DNA of 64,000 nucleotides from Rubinisphaera italica (lineage in GTDB: Bacteria > Planctomycetota > Planctomycetia > Planctomycetales > Planctomycetaceae), in NCBI RefSeq assembly GCF_007859715.1, contig NZ_SJPG01000001.1:2878728-2942727 (forward strand), written 5' to 3'. Of the stretch, positions 36,275 through 46,105 are shown piece after piece. Numbering within the stretch: position 1 is the stretch's first letter; each line of letters begins with the position of its first letter. The notes under the pieces were generated by a model that did no database searches, was not told the origin of the DNA, and worked only from the letters and a program-made list of their open reading frames with translations. The position numbers and the translations under genes are program-made.

Positions 36275-37531
36275 TTATTGATTCTGTACGAGTTGATTAG
36301 GTTGCGACCACTGAATGCGAGCCAGATGAACTGTTCCAACTGCTTTGCGTCGCGGCATCCAGGAGCCAACTGTGACCCATGATTCGTGCGGGCTGGCGTT
36401 AGTGACGTGAAAGTTGCCCATCAGAGGAACTTCATCAGGTCGTTTCACTCCATCGCCAATCAATGGATGCACAACCTGTTCCGTTTCACGTATGAGAACC
36501 ATGCGCTGGGGATCGACTCGTGCCATCAACAATGGAGCACGCCAGCGTATGACATTTCGATTCACTTCCATTTTGCGAGTGTAGACCAGGAACAACCCCT
36601 CGGAGTGAGTCAGCCAGTGTTGTTGAGTTGTCGACATACTGAGAGGTTCACCGTTGTCCCACATCCATGCCTTTTTGGGCATCCAGTTCAGGCCATCCTC
36701 GCTGGTACTGACATACCCCCGATCGTCTTCCGCACGAATCGTTATGTAGAATTGCTTTTGAAACTGTGTCACTGAGGGTTCGAGCAAACCGCGACCATGA
36801 TTAAGTTCGAGTGGCGGGCCGACATCAAGAATCTGCAATCGTTCTCCATCGTACTCACAGCGCACACCTGCAACGGATCTATTCTTTGACTCGGCTCCAA
36901 AAGTGAAGGCCAGCAGAATATCACCATTAGGCAATACGATACGCTGTCCACAATTATTGGTGTAAATAAAGCTGCCACGTGGATCATCCCATTCAAGTTT
37001 ACGGGCTTCCGACCAGTTTCCACTGGCATCACGGATACTATAAATTGGATACCGGGAGAGCTGGTCCTGTTTTGAAAATTTTTCGCCCCGGTAAAAAACA
37101 ACATGCCCCAAAGCAAGCACGGATTTTGTTTGGGGATGATACTCTGGAACAACATCACATACGCCCTGACGCAAGCCTTTGTATTCAGGCACGGGACGCT
37201 GCCCCAAACGAGAAACCAATTTGGGTTCCGTCCAGGTCTGACCAAGATTATCGGAGGAAGTCCAATGGACCGGACCGAAATAATCAGATCCCGTGATACT
37301 CTGCATGGTCATTAATGCCATTGGAGCAGCACTATCCTGTGGAACCATGCAGGCTCGTGGATGAAACCATGTGGTACTCTTGCCGTCGGAGTTATCCCAA
37401 AGTGTACTTTGTTGAATGGATTTAATTAATCGGGATGTCTTGTCTGTGGACTCAGCCCACAATGGGGATGTAATCGCCAATCCTCCAGCAGCAAGAAAAT
37501 GACGACGATTGAGTGTTTGCTCCAATTGCAT
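36275..37531 (-). CDS. Sialidase-like (BNR-repeat, six-bladed propeller) secreted protein
   Basis: 418 residues. The leader '[20 protein letters not shown]' is twin-arginine-like. The body shows Asp-box-like and sialidase-type blades: '[15 protein letters not shown]' (S-x-D-x-G-x-x-W), '[10 protein letters not shown]' (second Asp box) and '[19 protein letters not shown]'. This fits the exo-alpha-sialidase/neuraminidase-like superfamily, in which many planctomycete members act on unknown glycans or have no proven activity. The catalytic Arg triad cannot be assigned by eye. It is a single transcription unit with a 620-base upstream gap. Confidence 0.78.
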   Translation of the reverse strand: MQLEQTLNRRHFLAAGGLAITSPLWAESTDKTSRLIKSIQQSTLWDNSDGKSTTWFHPRACMVPQDSAAPMALMTMQSITGSDYFGPVHWTSSDNLGQTWTEPKLVSRLGQRPVPEYKGLRQGVCDVVPEYHPQTKSVLALGHVVFYRGEKFSKQDQLSRYPIYSIRDASGNWSEARKLEWDDPRGSFIYTNNCGQRIVLPNGDILLAFTFGAESKNRSVAGVRCEYDGERLQILDVGPPLELNHGRGLLEPSVTQFQKQFYITIRAEDDRGYVSTSEDGLNWMPKKAWMWDNGEPLSMSTTQQHWLTHSEGLFLVYTRKMEVNRNVIRWRAPLLMARVDPQRMVLIRETEQVVHPLIGDGVKRPDEVPLMGNFHVTNASPHESWVTVGSWMPRRKAVGTVHLARIQWSQPNQLVQNQ

Positions 37532-38153
37532 TAAACCCTCCGAAATTGGGATACCAAATATTTATTAATCTGACGATGAGCGGATCACTAATATTGCCCA
37601 GTTTGCTGCAGCTATTCAAGAAGCACACTGAAAATGCGAGTGATTCAAATTGTATCCAAATGCATTTTCTGTATACCCCAATACTTCACGCCTACAATCT
37701 CCATTTCGTAACCGGAGCCCCCCTGCTCTACTCGGGGTAAAAAAATCGCCTCTTGAATGTCTGGTGCCAAATGCAATAGGTTCATGATCTGTGATATTCG
37801 TGCCCGACTTATATGGCGCTAATCACGAGTTCGACATAGTCGTTGATGTGTCCATCTCGGATCAGCTGCTCATAACGAATAAGATCACGCAATTGGAATC
37901 CAATCCCCAACACGAATGCCGCGGTGCCAGTCAATCATTTTGTTTGACTTTACCAACTAACGCGGATTGTTCATGCTTTAAGTCAAACAGATTCGATTTC
38001 TACTCCCCGGACTGCTTGTCATAATAACTCCTGGACCGTGATGGAGCCTCTATTCGACGAAACGAGATGAGGTCACACGACTCCCAGTTTTCTGTACTGA
38101 ACTTACGAGTCAATGACTTCCCGCTCGCTTTTTAACAAGAAAATACACCAGCC
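37532..38153. other. Intergenic stretch between divergent genes
   Basis: 620 bases holding the promoters of the sialidase-like and dioxygenase-like genes. A weak hairpin (CCCC/CGGGG followed by TAAAAAAA, about 37718-37745) is seen on the plus strand. No coding frame with a recognisable motif. Confidence 0.4.
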
Positions 38154-38897
38154 ATGCAAACTTCACCTTCATCTCTTATCACTGACCAGCATCGCGAACT
38201 ATACCAGCGTGAAGGTTACTTCATTCTGGAAAATGTGATTTCGGACGAGCATCTGCAGATACTGCGGGACTCGTGTGATCAGCTGATTGACCTGATGCAT
38301 CAGGAGATGGATCGACAGGGGACCGATCACATTCATATCAGTCATCGCGGCAAGCGATACCACATTGCCAAACAATACGACAAGACACCTCGGCTGTCTG
38401 AGTACGTTTTTAGCCCGCTGATGGCCGATGTTTGCCGAGCGACGATTGGTGAAACCGCGTACCTTTTTTATGACCAGTATGTTGCAAAGTGTGCCGAACA
38501 GGGGATCAGCTTTTCATGGCACCAGGATGGCGGCTACCTCGGATTTCCACACACGCCCTATGTTACGGTCTGGGCAGCGGTCGACGACATGACGCTGGAG
38601 AATGGCACGGCATACGTCATGCCATATTCGACCATCGGTATCCGGTCTCTCGTCGAACATATTCGTGACCCGGAAACGGGTGACAAGGTTGGATACTTCG
38701 GGAAAGAACCCGGCATTCCTGCCATTGTGCCCGCCGGCAGCCTGGTCGTGTTCAGCTCACTCACTTTCCACCGCAGTGGAGCGAATACCACCGACCGGAT
38801 GCGTCGCGCTTATGTGACACAGTATTCACCGGAACCGATTTACAAACCAGGAACTCAGGAGCTGATGCACCTGGGTGTTCCGTTCCTTCAACAGTGA
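38154..38897 (+). CDS. Phytanoyl-CoA dioxygenase-like Fe(II)/2-oxoglutarate oxygenase
   Basis: 247 residues with the PhyH pattern. '[19 protein letters not shown]' is the N-terminal helix-strand unit. The facial triad is His123-x-Asp125 in '[10 protein letters not shown]' and His206 in '[11 protein letters not shown]', with Arg216 in '[12 protein letters not shown]' for the 2-oxoglutarate carboxylate. It uses O2 and 2-oxoglutarate to hydroxylate an unknown small molecule and is cytoplasmic, with no leader. Length fits bacterial members. The gene stands alone, so the substrate gets no help from context. Confidence 0.9.
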   Translation: MQTSPSSLITDQHRELYQREGYFILENVISDEHLQILRDSCDQLIDLMHQEMDRQGTDHIHISHRGKRYHIAKQYDKTPRLSEYVFSPLMADVCRATIGETAYLFYDQYVAKCAEQGISFSWHQDGGYLGFPHTPYVTVWAAVDDMTLENGTAYVMPYSTIGIRSLVEHIRDPETGDKVGYFGKEPGIPAIVPAGSLVVFSSLTFHRSGANTTDRMRRAYVTQYSPEPIYKPGTQELMHLGVPFLQQ

Positions 38898-39462
38898 TTA
38901 TGACGATGCGAATCAGCAAGTCGTTTAACCCCGCAGACTTCAACCATAGCAATGAACGATCCATTGAGCTCAGTACAGCGCTGGGTGAGTTGGTCGACGA
39001 ATTGTAAAAGCTTGCCTGGCTGTCGAGATCTGACGAGACTGTCAGTTTGTCGTGTATGTTGATCGATACCGAGAAGGATATCGTGGTCCTCCTTTGAGAA
39101 AGAGTGAGTATGTTTCTCCAGCAATGGGAAAATTATAATGCACATTCCAAGTAACTCTTTCATCGATATCCAAGGACTACCATTACCAGATACGCAGCCA
39201 CGAGCCGTCGAAATGATTACCTGAAAGTATCGCACTACATGACCGTGCGCAATTTTGGACACTCTTGAAATGAGAGATTCGCACGATATCCTGCATCAAT
39301 TACTTTTATGATCTGTGATTTTCTGGGTGGCACGTCCCAGAAAGAAGTGATGGACCTGGGTCATGCGGACGACCACGCCTATGATCCAATCATTTCAACT
39401 TCAATCTTATTCCAACCGTACAATAATTGCACACAGTCATTTAGCGGCTGGATAAACTAAGA
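38898..39462. other. Intergenic stretch with one palindrome
   Basis: 565 bases. A hairpin TTCTGGG/CCCAGAA (39321-39342, 8-base loop) resembles the other short palindromes in the window. A minus-strand frame at 38888-39262 lacks any recognised motif and is not called. Confidence 0.4.
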
Positions 39463-40311
39463 ATGGATAAGCATTCAAAAATCAGTGATCTACTCTGGGT
39501 TGCCAATAGTCCATCCTTAATTCGAAATTCAGTGGATGATTCCCTGTCACTTCAAAAAATCTCGAATACAGATATCGATAATCTTGATCATTTTTTGAAT
39601 CAAAGATTTACCCATAGAGTGGGTGGGTATTTTGAAAATCTGGTTCAATACTGGCAGGTCAATCTAAACGAATGCGAACTCCTGGCCCATCGGTGGAAAA
39701 TTCTCCAGGAGTCCAGGACTCTTGGAGAGCTTGATTTTATCTTTCGAAAACCTGATCGTCTGACAGCGCACTGGGAAGTTGCTGTCAAATTCTATCTGTA
39801 TATGCCACACATGAATGTGAATGGCAGCAATTGGATTGGCCCAGATTCACGAGATACTTTCGAAAAGAAAATCAACAGGATTTATCAACATCAACTTGAG
39901 ATGAGTCGCTACTGGCCGGATCCGATCGATCAGCGAATTCCTTTTGTCAAAGGACGAATCTATTACCACCCTTTGGAAAAAAGGCCTTCAGTCCTCCCGC
40001 AAGAGATGAATCCACATCATTTGAAAGGACTTTGGCTTTACCACCATCAAGTTGAATGGCTGGAAAATAAAATGTGGAGATTTCAACTCTTGGAAAAACC
40101 ATACTGGCTCTCCAATATTGAATACTGCAAAAGAACAGCCATACCCGATCTTTTGGATTTCTCAGAAATCCACAAGAAGTTTAAAAACCATTTCTGGGAA
40201 TCCGATCGTCCATTGCACCTTACATTGTTAAAGGAATCGGAATCAGGTTGGCATGAAGTTGACAAGCTTTTTATTGTCCCAAATCACTGGCCTACCATGA
40301 TGCAATCGTGA
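39463..40311 (+). CDS. DUF1853 family protein
   Basis: 282 residues that match the DUF1853 pattern as I know it: 'RVGGYFENLVQYWQ', 'RTLGELDFIFRKPD', 'HWEVAVKFYLYMP', 'NWIGPDSRDTFEKKINRI', 'HQLEMSRYWP' and 'FVKGRIYYHP'. The spacing Asp (GELDF) ... Glu-x-x-x-Lys (EVAVKFY) resembles a PD-(D/E)xK nuclease-like core, but this is my inference, not an established activity. The family is mainly known from Gammaproteobacteria, so a planctomycete copy may have come by transfer. No leader; single gene, with no partner genes. Confidence 0.78.
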   Translation: MDKHSKISDLLWVANSPSLIRNSVDDSLSLQKISNTDIDNLDHFLNQRFTHRVGGYFENLVQYWQVNLNECELLAHRWKILQESRTLGELDFIFRKPDRLTAHWEVAVKFYLYMPHMNVNGSNWIGPDSRDTFEKKINRIYQHQLEMSRYWPDPIDQRIPFVKGRIYYHPLEKRPSVLPQEMNPHHLKGLWLYHHQVEWLENKMWRFQLLEKPYWLSNIEYCKRTAIPDLLDFSEIHKKFKNHFWESDRPLHLTLLKESESGWHEVDKLFIVPNHWPTMMQS

Positions 40312-40483
40312 AGTTGGGTTCGGAGCAATCAATGTTCGCTTGTTTTCTCCTAGTGTTCGGCCATCACACTAGAAGTTAAACTTGTCCTGGAGGGTTTTAG
40401 ACCCTTCGTCTGGAAAATAAATGCAAGCGACCAAGAAAGTTCGCTTTCTACAGTGAATAGCAGTAAAACCAGGGAGTCGATTC

Positions 40484-41848
40484 ATGTTTAATATTATCAA
40501 CCATTCGTTAGCTCGCCAGTATTTATTCCACAGTGTGGGAAGCATACTGCTGTTTTTCTCAGTCCTGCTTTCGGATATTTCGTTGCAGGAAAGCTGGGGT
40601 TGGGGGCGGGGTCATAAGCTGATACGGACATGGGCTGTGTCGAGATTGCCTACTTGGCAAAAAGAATTGCTACGTCCAGAAGATTGGCAACACCTGCAGT
40701 CCGATTATACCTCACTGCAGGATGCTCACGCTGGTGGGAAATCGCCTCACTTAGACAAATACTGCTTACCACCGGCTCGATTGAGCCTGCATGATGTTGG
40801 GAGTATTGAAGCGAGTCTGCCAGATATTCAGTGGTACATTCAACAAACGCTCGACCATCTCGCCCGGAACGAACCCGATGAAGCGATGAAATTCCTGGGT
40901 GTATTGTGTCACTGGAATGAGGATCCCGGTTGCCCTTGTGCTCATAGCAGTCCAGTTGACGAGGCGACTTTGCGCCGTTTATTGCCTCCGAGTGCTGATT
41001 TGGCCAACAAAAACTACCTGTTCGGCTATGGCGGGATCGCAGATATTGGTAACTACATTATCCCCGATGAACAATATCGTCCTCAGTTGCTTGGGACCAC
41101 AATACCCGAAACTGCGGCCCGTATTTATCAGCATCAACGATTGCTGCGGGCGCATGCGGCGGCCTTAATTATTCCGCTCGTACAAGCGGAGGTTGCAGGA
41201 AACGCCGATCAGGCAGATCTACAACGACAAATCGCAGCCCTTTATAACGCAAAGCATGTAGCCGACATTTTATACACTTTGCTTTGTTTGCACGTAAATC
41301 GTTTTGCCACCGACGAAGCAGAAGCGTTGAGCACGCAACCCCTCACCGCTTGGGAACCGGATACAAAAATGCAGATGATTTCTCATCCGTATTATGTGAC
41401 TCCCTTTTTGGTCAATCAGGCTTTGGATGCTCGCCGCAATTTGCATCCCCTCGCCTTCGCCGGTGAACCGGAATCCGAATCGGTCATCACGTACGGTTTC
41501 GGGATGGGGACTCCATACACACTAAATTATAAAATTGGCCCTGGAATCGTGTTTGATCGCTTCACTTGCCGTGTCGGTTTACACCCGACCGCTGGCGAAG
41601 CTGGGAAAGTCGCTTTTGCGATCATCGTAAACGGAGTCGAAACAGCGAGAACGAAATTCATGATGCCTACCGATAAACCTGAAGTGATAGAAGTTTCCCT
41701 GCCCCAAAACGACATTGTCACTGTCGGATTGCAAACAATTCCTCATGCTGCATCAAATCCGCTACATAATCTCGCAGTTTGGGGCGATCCCAATTTGATT
41801 CGTTCCGAACACGTTCCCTTTCGCCTGGACCATCCTTCAAAGCCGTAG
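40484..41848 (+). CDS. Secreted S1-P1 nuclease/phospholipase C-like protein with NPCBM-like tail
   Basis: 454 residues with a signal peptide ending near 'LLSDISLQESWG'. The mature N-terminus 'WGWGRGHKLIRTWAV' matches the W-G-x-x-G-H entry of zinc-dependent phospholipase C/S1-P1 nucleases, where the first Trp and the His bind zinc. 'MKFLGVLCHWNEDPGCPCAH' supplies a further His and Asp of a metal site. The last 120 residues ('GFGMGTPYTLNYKIGPG' to 'AVWGDPNLI') look like an NPCBM/NEW2 carbohydrate-binding sandwich. Predicted periplasmic or surface hydrolase of a phosphoester. The identity of the reaction is uncertain. Confidence 0.72.
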   Translation: MFNIINHSLARQYLFHSVGSILLFFSVLLSDISLQESWGWGRGHKLIRTWAVSRLPTWQKELLRPEDWQHLQSDYTSLQDAHAGGKSPHLDKYCLPPARLSLHDVGSIEASLPDIQWYIQQTLDHLARNEPDEAMKFLGVLCHWNEDPGCPCAHSSPVDEATLRRLLPPSADLANKNYLFGYGGIADIGNYIIPDEQYRPQLLGTTIPETAARIYQHQRLLRAHAAALIIPLVQAEVAGNADQADLQRQIAALYNAKHVADILYTLLCLHVNRFATDEAEALSTQPLTAWEPDTKMQMISHPYYVTPFLVNQALDARRNLHPLAFAGEPESESVITYGFGMGTPYTLNYKIGPGIVFDRFTCRVGLHPTAGEAGKVAFAIIVNGVETARTKFMMPTDKPEVIEVSLPQNDIVTVGLQTIPHAASNPLHNLAVWGDPNLIRSEHVPFRLDHPSKP

Positions 41849-42470
41849 TGTATTCCAATTCCGATCATGAACGAACGACCGCCTTCTCGAATCGGTGGCA
41901 GGTAGTCACGTTCCATATGCGATCGCTTCGTGTTGTATTAATGCGTGAACTCGTTTTCAGATTATCAAGATGCTTCTTCCAGAACTCAATGAACTGATTG
42001 AGGCATTCCAGCTTGATCGTCTCAATAACCCCTCGCAGTGGCCTTTCATATTCGACAAAGCTTTCGGTAACGAATTCGTTTTCATGTTGGCGGCTTCCAC
42101 GGTTTAGCGAAACTTTATTGTGTATTTCGTGTCTCGATCGTGGGACCTCTATCGCGATCACTGGTTTCCTCAGAAAACTTCTTCGGTTGCCGGAACACCC
42201 ACGCCGAATTCAGTCGGAGTGTCGATTCGGTCACAATCGCTTCGCGTGCTTGAAGATTCAAAGCACCATCACATGAAGATCCCGGACACCTCGAGCTGAC
42301 ATCAATTTGACCGAAAAGAAGTCTCTGGCTAACAGTGGGTGTATCCGAATCCTATAGTTTTAGCGGTTTCGAACACGAGTTCTTAGAGCTAACATTGCTT
42401 TCGGTTGTCATTTCTCGGTTCTGTATCGATGAGTAGGATCCAATCCGGGTCGAGGCAAATCCGATCATGA

Positions 42471-42905
42471 CTAAGTTGAGAGTTTAAAAAAGAAATGGTC
42501 TTGCAAAACGGACGATCGCAAACTTCGCTGCCGTGCCCCACTAATTTCGAACCGTCGGGTCCACGTAAAGTTGTTGGAGAACCTCAAAACGGTTCCAACA
42601 TTTTCTGGCATTGCCGTGATCGTGCCGGCTTTGAGATCTTTCGTTTTACCGAGTTCATCGGTGAAGAATGTGATAGAAAAGGCACCATCTTTCACTTCGT
42701 ACTCAGCACTCTTCCAACTATGGGGTCTATTTTCATTCTCCAGAACATAGAGAATCTGATCGCCGATTGCTGTGCTTCTGATGATGCCGCCATCCCAGTT
42801 GTCATTCCAGGCACCAGCATGATTCACTGGGGTAGAAAACAGTAGCTGCACGGGTTTTTCGCTGAGTTCTGGGCCGCGATCGTTTGCTGTTCGGGGACAG
42901 GGCCA
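42471..42905 (-). pseudogene. Probable C-terminal gene remnant
   Basis: The minus-strand frame is open from about 42905 to the stop at 42471 and reads like real protein in its middle ('GAWNDNWDGGIIRSTAIGD', 'AEYEVKDGAFSITFFTDELG', 'LKAGTITAMPENVGTVLRF'), with beta-strand-like alternation. It has no proper start: an in-frame stop lies just upstream. The last 30 residues look degenerate. The family was not recognised. It is likely the tail of a secreted planctomycete protein whose 5' part has been lost. Confidence 0.4.
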
Positions 42906-43023
42906 GTGACTTTATTTGGTCGCCTACTTGTATTAGAGGAATCTTTGTTTTGGCGTAACACATAGTTGTTTAGTCTGAAAGTTCACGGAACCTGCGACTT
43001 GATTTTAAAAGAAATAAGAATTT

Positions 43024-43045
43024 GGTGGATTCAATTTTGAAATGC
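43024..43045 (+). repeat. Solitary IS30 terminal-repeat relic
   Basis: 22 bases identical to the outer part of the IS30 ends at 34926-34947. There is no transposase or partner repeat next to it, so it is a relic of a deleted copy or of an aborted insertion. Confidence 0.75.
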
Positions 43046-43175
43046 GTGTCGTATCTTTCTTGAGAATATTTGGAAAAATAAAATTTCCGGCGTAGGTCTT
43101 CCCTGTGCATTTCGTAATAGCTTATGACTCCCCTTGGCTCTACAACCATAAATTTCCAGAATGAGAGAATTTTCC

Positions 43176-43574
43176 ATGAATCGCGTCTTAATTAGCAGTG
43201 TCTGTTTTGTTGTTGCCTGTTTGATCAATTTGACACCCATGTTTGCCAACGAACCGCCAGAACCTGCTCCGATTGTGGTGACAATCGAACTCGAACCTCT
43301 TTGGATTTATGATATTGAAGTCAGCAGTACTGAAACCAAGCCTTCTATTGTTCTTTCCTCGCCAATTCTGGCTGATGGTTCGATTAAGGGTCATTTTGGA
43401 GTCCCCTATGAAGCGGGGCTACTCAACGAGGGAATCACAAAAATGGGTTCCAAAATAAGATTCATGCCAGAAACTGGCGAAGGGGGCACTTGGACCTTAA
43501 AGATCACCCCGGATGACAAAAAAACGGCGATCACTCGATATAAACTGACTGTCGACGCTCAAGTGACTCGATAA
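43176..43574 (+). CDS. Small secreted protein of unknown function
   Basis: 132 residues from the ATG at 43176, chosen for the signal peptide 'VLISSVCFVVACLINLTPMFA'. The mature part of about 105 residues is mostly beta-like ('IVVTIELEPLWIYDIEVSS', 'GGTWTLKITPDDKKTAITRYKLTV') and suggests a small sandwich domain. No family was recognised. It lies 160 bases before the start of a double-CAP protein on the same strand and may share its regulation, but the gap is long enough for a separate promoter. Confidence 0.65.
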   Translation: MNRVLISSVCFVVACLINLTPMFANEPPEPAPIVVTIELEPLWIYDIEVSSTETKPSIVLSSPILADGSIKGHFGVPYEAGLLNEGITKMGSKIRFMPETGEGGTWTLKITPDDKKTAITRYKLTVDAQVTR

Positions 43575-43733
43575 TTTTTCATGTCGCTTTTCAGGTGTTT
43601 ATAGAAATGATTTAATGAGGGGGCTGTCTTTGTCGTACTTTTCAGAAGTCTACGATAACGTAGCCTCATCATTTTGATAACAAAAGTGAACTTTTCTGTA
43701 TTCACAAATCAATCAATTCCGGGAGATAACATT

Positions 43734-45011
43734 ATGCGATTCACTTCCTCAGGCCTCTTCGTACCGTTAGTAATGCTGAGTACGGCCTTGCTGACCGTGG
43801 TTGAAACCAGGCCTGTGCTGGCTCAAGGAGGCGAGCTCAAAGTGACCAGCATTGAAAAGCAGGTTCTCGATCTGGTCAATCAGGAGCGTGAGAAAGAAAA
43901 TGTCCGCCTCGGAAAGGGCCCCAATGACCCGTCTCGTCTGAAGCCTTATCTCCCGAATGCGAAACTCTTCACGATTGCTCGCAATCACGCGGAAAATATG
44001 GCCCAGCAAAACAAAGTCGACCATGTATTGGACGGCAAGAATCCTATCAACCGGGCTAAAGCCGTCGGATATCCGAATTTCGTCGGTGAGTGCGTTGCAG
44101 GTGGCCAAGTCGATCCCGCCGCAGCGGTGCTATCCTGGATGAATTCTCCGCCGCACCGTAGCGGTCTTCTATCAGCCAAAGACAAGGAAGCTGGAATCGG
44201 AAATGCTCAAAGTGCTGACACGACAAATGTCTGGTGCTTTGTTTTCGGCAATAGTCCTGAGAGTAACAATCCGCCTCGGCTGGTTGTGGAAGCAACACAA
44301 CCTTCTACACCTTCCGGGGCAATCAATGTCGAGTATGTCAATGACACTGGAAGTCGGCTAAACGTTTTTACGTACAATTCAAAAGGCACGGTAGTGAAAA
44401 GTATCACGAGTATCAAGCAGGGCAAATCCAGGAAATTTGAATACGCCATTGGTGATCGCTCGACCGTGTATATCAATCTGGATCAGGTGGTGAGTGATAA
44501 GAGAATCACCCAGGCGGACGCAGGCAAAACTTATCGATTCGATAAAACTTCAGGCAGCAGCAAGCCCAACCCGACTCCACCTGATACGAATCTGGTCATT
44601 TCGGTGGAGGAAAAACAGATGCTTGATGCCCTCAACCAACTCCGTGCCTTGTTCAACATTCCAGCCTTGAAAGCAAATTCCAAGCTGTTTGACGCGTCCC
44701 GAGCCCATGCGTCGCATATGGCACGGGTAGAGCGAATGTCCCATGAACTTGATGGTAAAACCCCCAACGATCGAGTCAAGGCTCTCGACTACCCCGCAAC
44801 TGTAGAGGAAGTGTATTTTGGCGGTGGGCCGGGCATAGACATCGTCATTGAAACCTGGAAAGCTAAACCTGCTTTAATGACTAAAATCCTCAATCAGAAA
44901 TTCACAGAAATTGGTATCGGGCACGCGACCAATCCTGACGCAAGTGTCTGGAATATCAATCTGGGGGCAAGTCCCGAAGCAAATAACCCGCCTACGGTAA
45001 TAGTTAAATAG
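43734..45011 (+). CDS. Secreted protein with two CAP (SCP/PR1-like) domains
   Basis: 425 residues from the ATG at 43734, which has a GGGAGA ribosome-binding stretch about 8 bases upstream and the signal peptide 'GLFVPLVMLSTALLTVVETRPVLA'. Domain 1 (about 35-180): 'VLDLVNQEREKENV', 'ARNHAENMAQQNKVDH', 'GECVAGGQ', 'WMNSPPHRSGLL'. A linker domain with 'NVEYVNDTGSRLNVFTYNSKG' and Pro-rich 'SKPNPTPPD' follows. Domain 2 (about 305-425): 'MLDALNQLRALFNIPAL', 'SRAHASHMARVERMSHELDG'; here the usual second-His/Glu region ('EEVYFGGGPG') is weaker. CAP domains bind small ligands or proteins outside the cell; enzymatic activity is not implied. Confidence 0.9.
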   Translation: MRFTSSGLFVPLVMLSTALLTVVETRPVLAQGGELKVTSIEKQVLDLVNQEREKENVRLGKGPNDPSRLKPYLPNAKLFTIARNHAENMAQQNKVDHVLDGKNPINRAKAVGYPNFVGECVAGGQVDPAAAVLSWMNSPPHRSGLLSAKDKEAGIGNAQSADTTNVWCFVFGNSPESNNPPRLVVEATQPSTPSGAINVEYVNDTGSRLNVFTYNSKGTVVKSITSIKQGKSRKFEYAIGDRSTVYINLDQVVSDKRITQADAGKTYRFDKTSGSSKPNPTPPDTNLVISVEEKQMLDALNQLRALFNIPALKANSKLFDASRAHASHMARVERMSHELDGKTPNDRVKALDYPATVEEVYFGGGPGIDIVIETWKAKPALMTKILNQKFTEIGIGHATNPDASVWNINLGASPEANNPPTVIVK

Positions 45012-45411
45012 CATTGCCTGGACACTTCCCAAAGAACGGGGACGTGGGATAATGAGTGCCTTAATTGCTGGGCGATAATCAACTTGGGAATTGGCATTCA
45101 ATATCACAAAGAGTGTGCCACATTTTATGATACCGAGTTACCAATCTGATCGTTTATGATTCAATTGATTCGTGCTCATGCTTGAGTAAAAATGACGAGT
45201 AAAGTGATTTTGAATTTAGCACAGCTGGATTTCCACTTTCACAAGTCTTTATCGATCGCGTTCCTAGAACCTATCAAATGATTTACTAAAAAAGTAAATT
45301 GGACGAAATTCAGGATATCGTCTATCTGCTCTCGACCGTTGCTATTATGGAGATTTTTGATGAGAATGAAAATTCTCCACGTAGATCTCCCCAACGAATG
45401 TCGTAAAGCAA
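45012..45411. other. Intergenic stretch with an IS-end-like sequence
   Basis: 400 bases, AT-rich to the right, upstream of the second ECF sigma gene. Contains the IS3-end-like sequence at 45019-45049. No gene was seen. Confidence 0.4.
45019..45049 (+). repeat. IS3-type terminal-repeat-like sequence
   Basis: It starts TGGACACTTCCCAAAGAACG and continues GGGACGTGGGA, similar in order to the left end of the IS3 element at 48939 (TGGACTTCCCCAAGAATAGT then GGGCGCGGGG). It is imperfect and needs gaps, so it may be the end of a related lost element, or chance. Confidence 0.3.
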
Positions 45412-46023
45412 ATGACGGTATCAAATTCTGTAACCAGTATAACATTGTTATCTCAGCTTCGTCTCTCCAAAAGAGATGAAGCCGGGTGGACGATGTTTGT
45501 GGAGCGATATGGTCCGAAGGTTTACGGCTGGTGCTTAAATCGAAGGCTCCAGGAAGCTGATGCAGAAGAAGTGACTCAGAATGTCCTGGTCAAAATGGCT
45601 GAGAAACTTCACAGCTTCGAATATGACCCGGCGCAAAGTTTTCGTGGTTGGTTGAGGGTCATTACCGAAAACGCAGTCAAAGATTATTGCAAAGGACTAA
45701 AAAACGAGAAACGTGGTGAAGGAGGTTCGGAAATTCTGTTAAGACTTGCTCAGGTAGAAGCGACGGAAGATTTGAGCCAGCGGTTGAACGAGACCTTCGA
45801 TCTGGAACTGGCTGAAGAAGCGATGTCACGCGTCCAGACCCGAGTATCTACGGATCGGTGGATGGCCTGGCATTTGACGGCACGCGAAGGGCTTTCCGGA
45901 GCTGTTGTTGCTACTGAACTGAACATGAAAGTTGTCAGTGTCTACACGGCTCGTAATCAGATACAGAAGCAGATTCGAGAAGAAATTGAAAAGTTAGAAA
46001 AATCATTGCCGAGGGAGGACTGA
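45412..46023 (+). CDS. ECF-type RNA polymerase sigma factor
   Basis: 203 residues. Region 2: 'WTMFVERYGPKVYGWCLNRR', 'EADAEEVTQNVLVKMAEKL', 'FRGWLRVITENAVKDYCKG'. Region 4 is less canonical: 'RWMAWHLTAREGLSGAVVATELNMKVVSVYTARNQI'. The kinase gene starts 82 bases downstream on the same strand. It is the second ECF-kinase module in the window; the two sigma factors share the 'FRGWLR' region but differ strongly elsewhere, so they should recognise different promoters. Confidence 0.92.
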   Translation: MTVSNSVTSITLLSQLRLSKRDEAGWTMFVERYGPKVYGWCLNRRLQEADAEEVTQNVLVKMAEKLHSFEYDPAQSFRGWLRVITENAVKDYCKGLKNEKRGEGGSEILLRLAQVEATEDLSQRLNETFDLELAEEAMSRVQTRVSTDRWMAWHLTAREGLSGAVVATELNMKVVSVYTARNQIQKQIREEIEKLEKSLPRED

Positions 46024-46105
46024 ACCAACATGTCTTCTCAACACAATCGTAATCCACGGAAACGGCATATGAATTCCTCTCGGAGGATACCGATGACTTC
46101 GAGCC

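Larger units (their letters stand above)
41849..43175. other. Decayed or non-coding stretch
   Basis: 1.3 kb without a convincing intact gene. It holds a probable gene remnant on the minus strand (42471-42905), a second doubtful minus-strand frame at 41865-42161, and a lone IS30 terminal repeat at 43024-43045. This looks like a site of past insertion and deletion. Confidence 0.5.
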
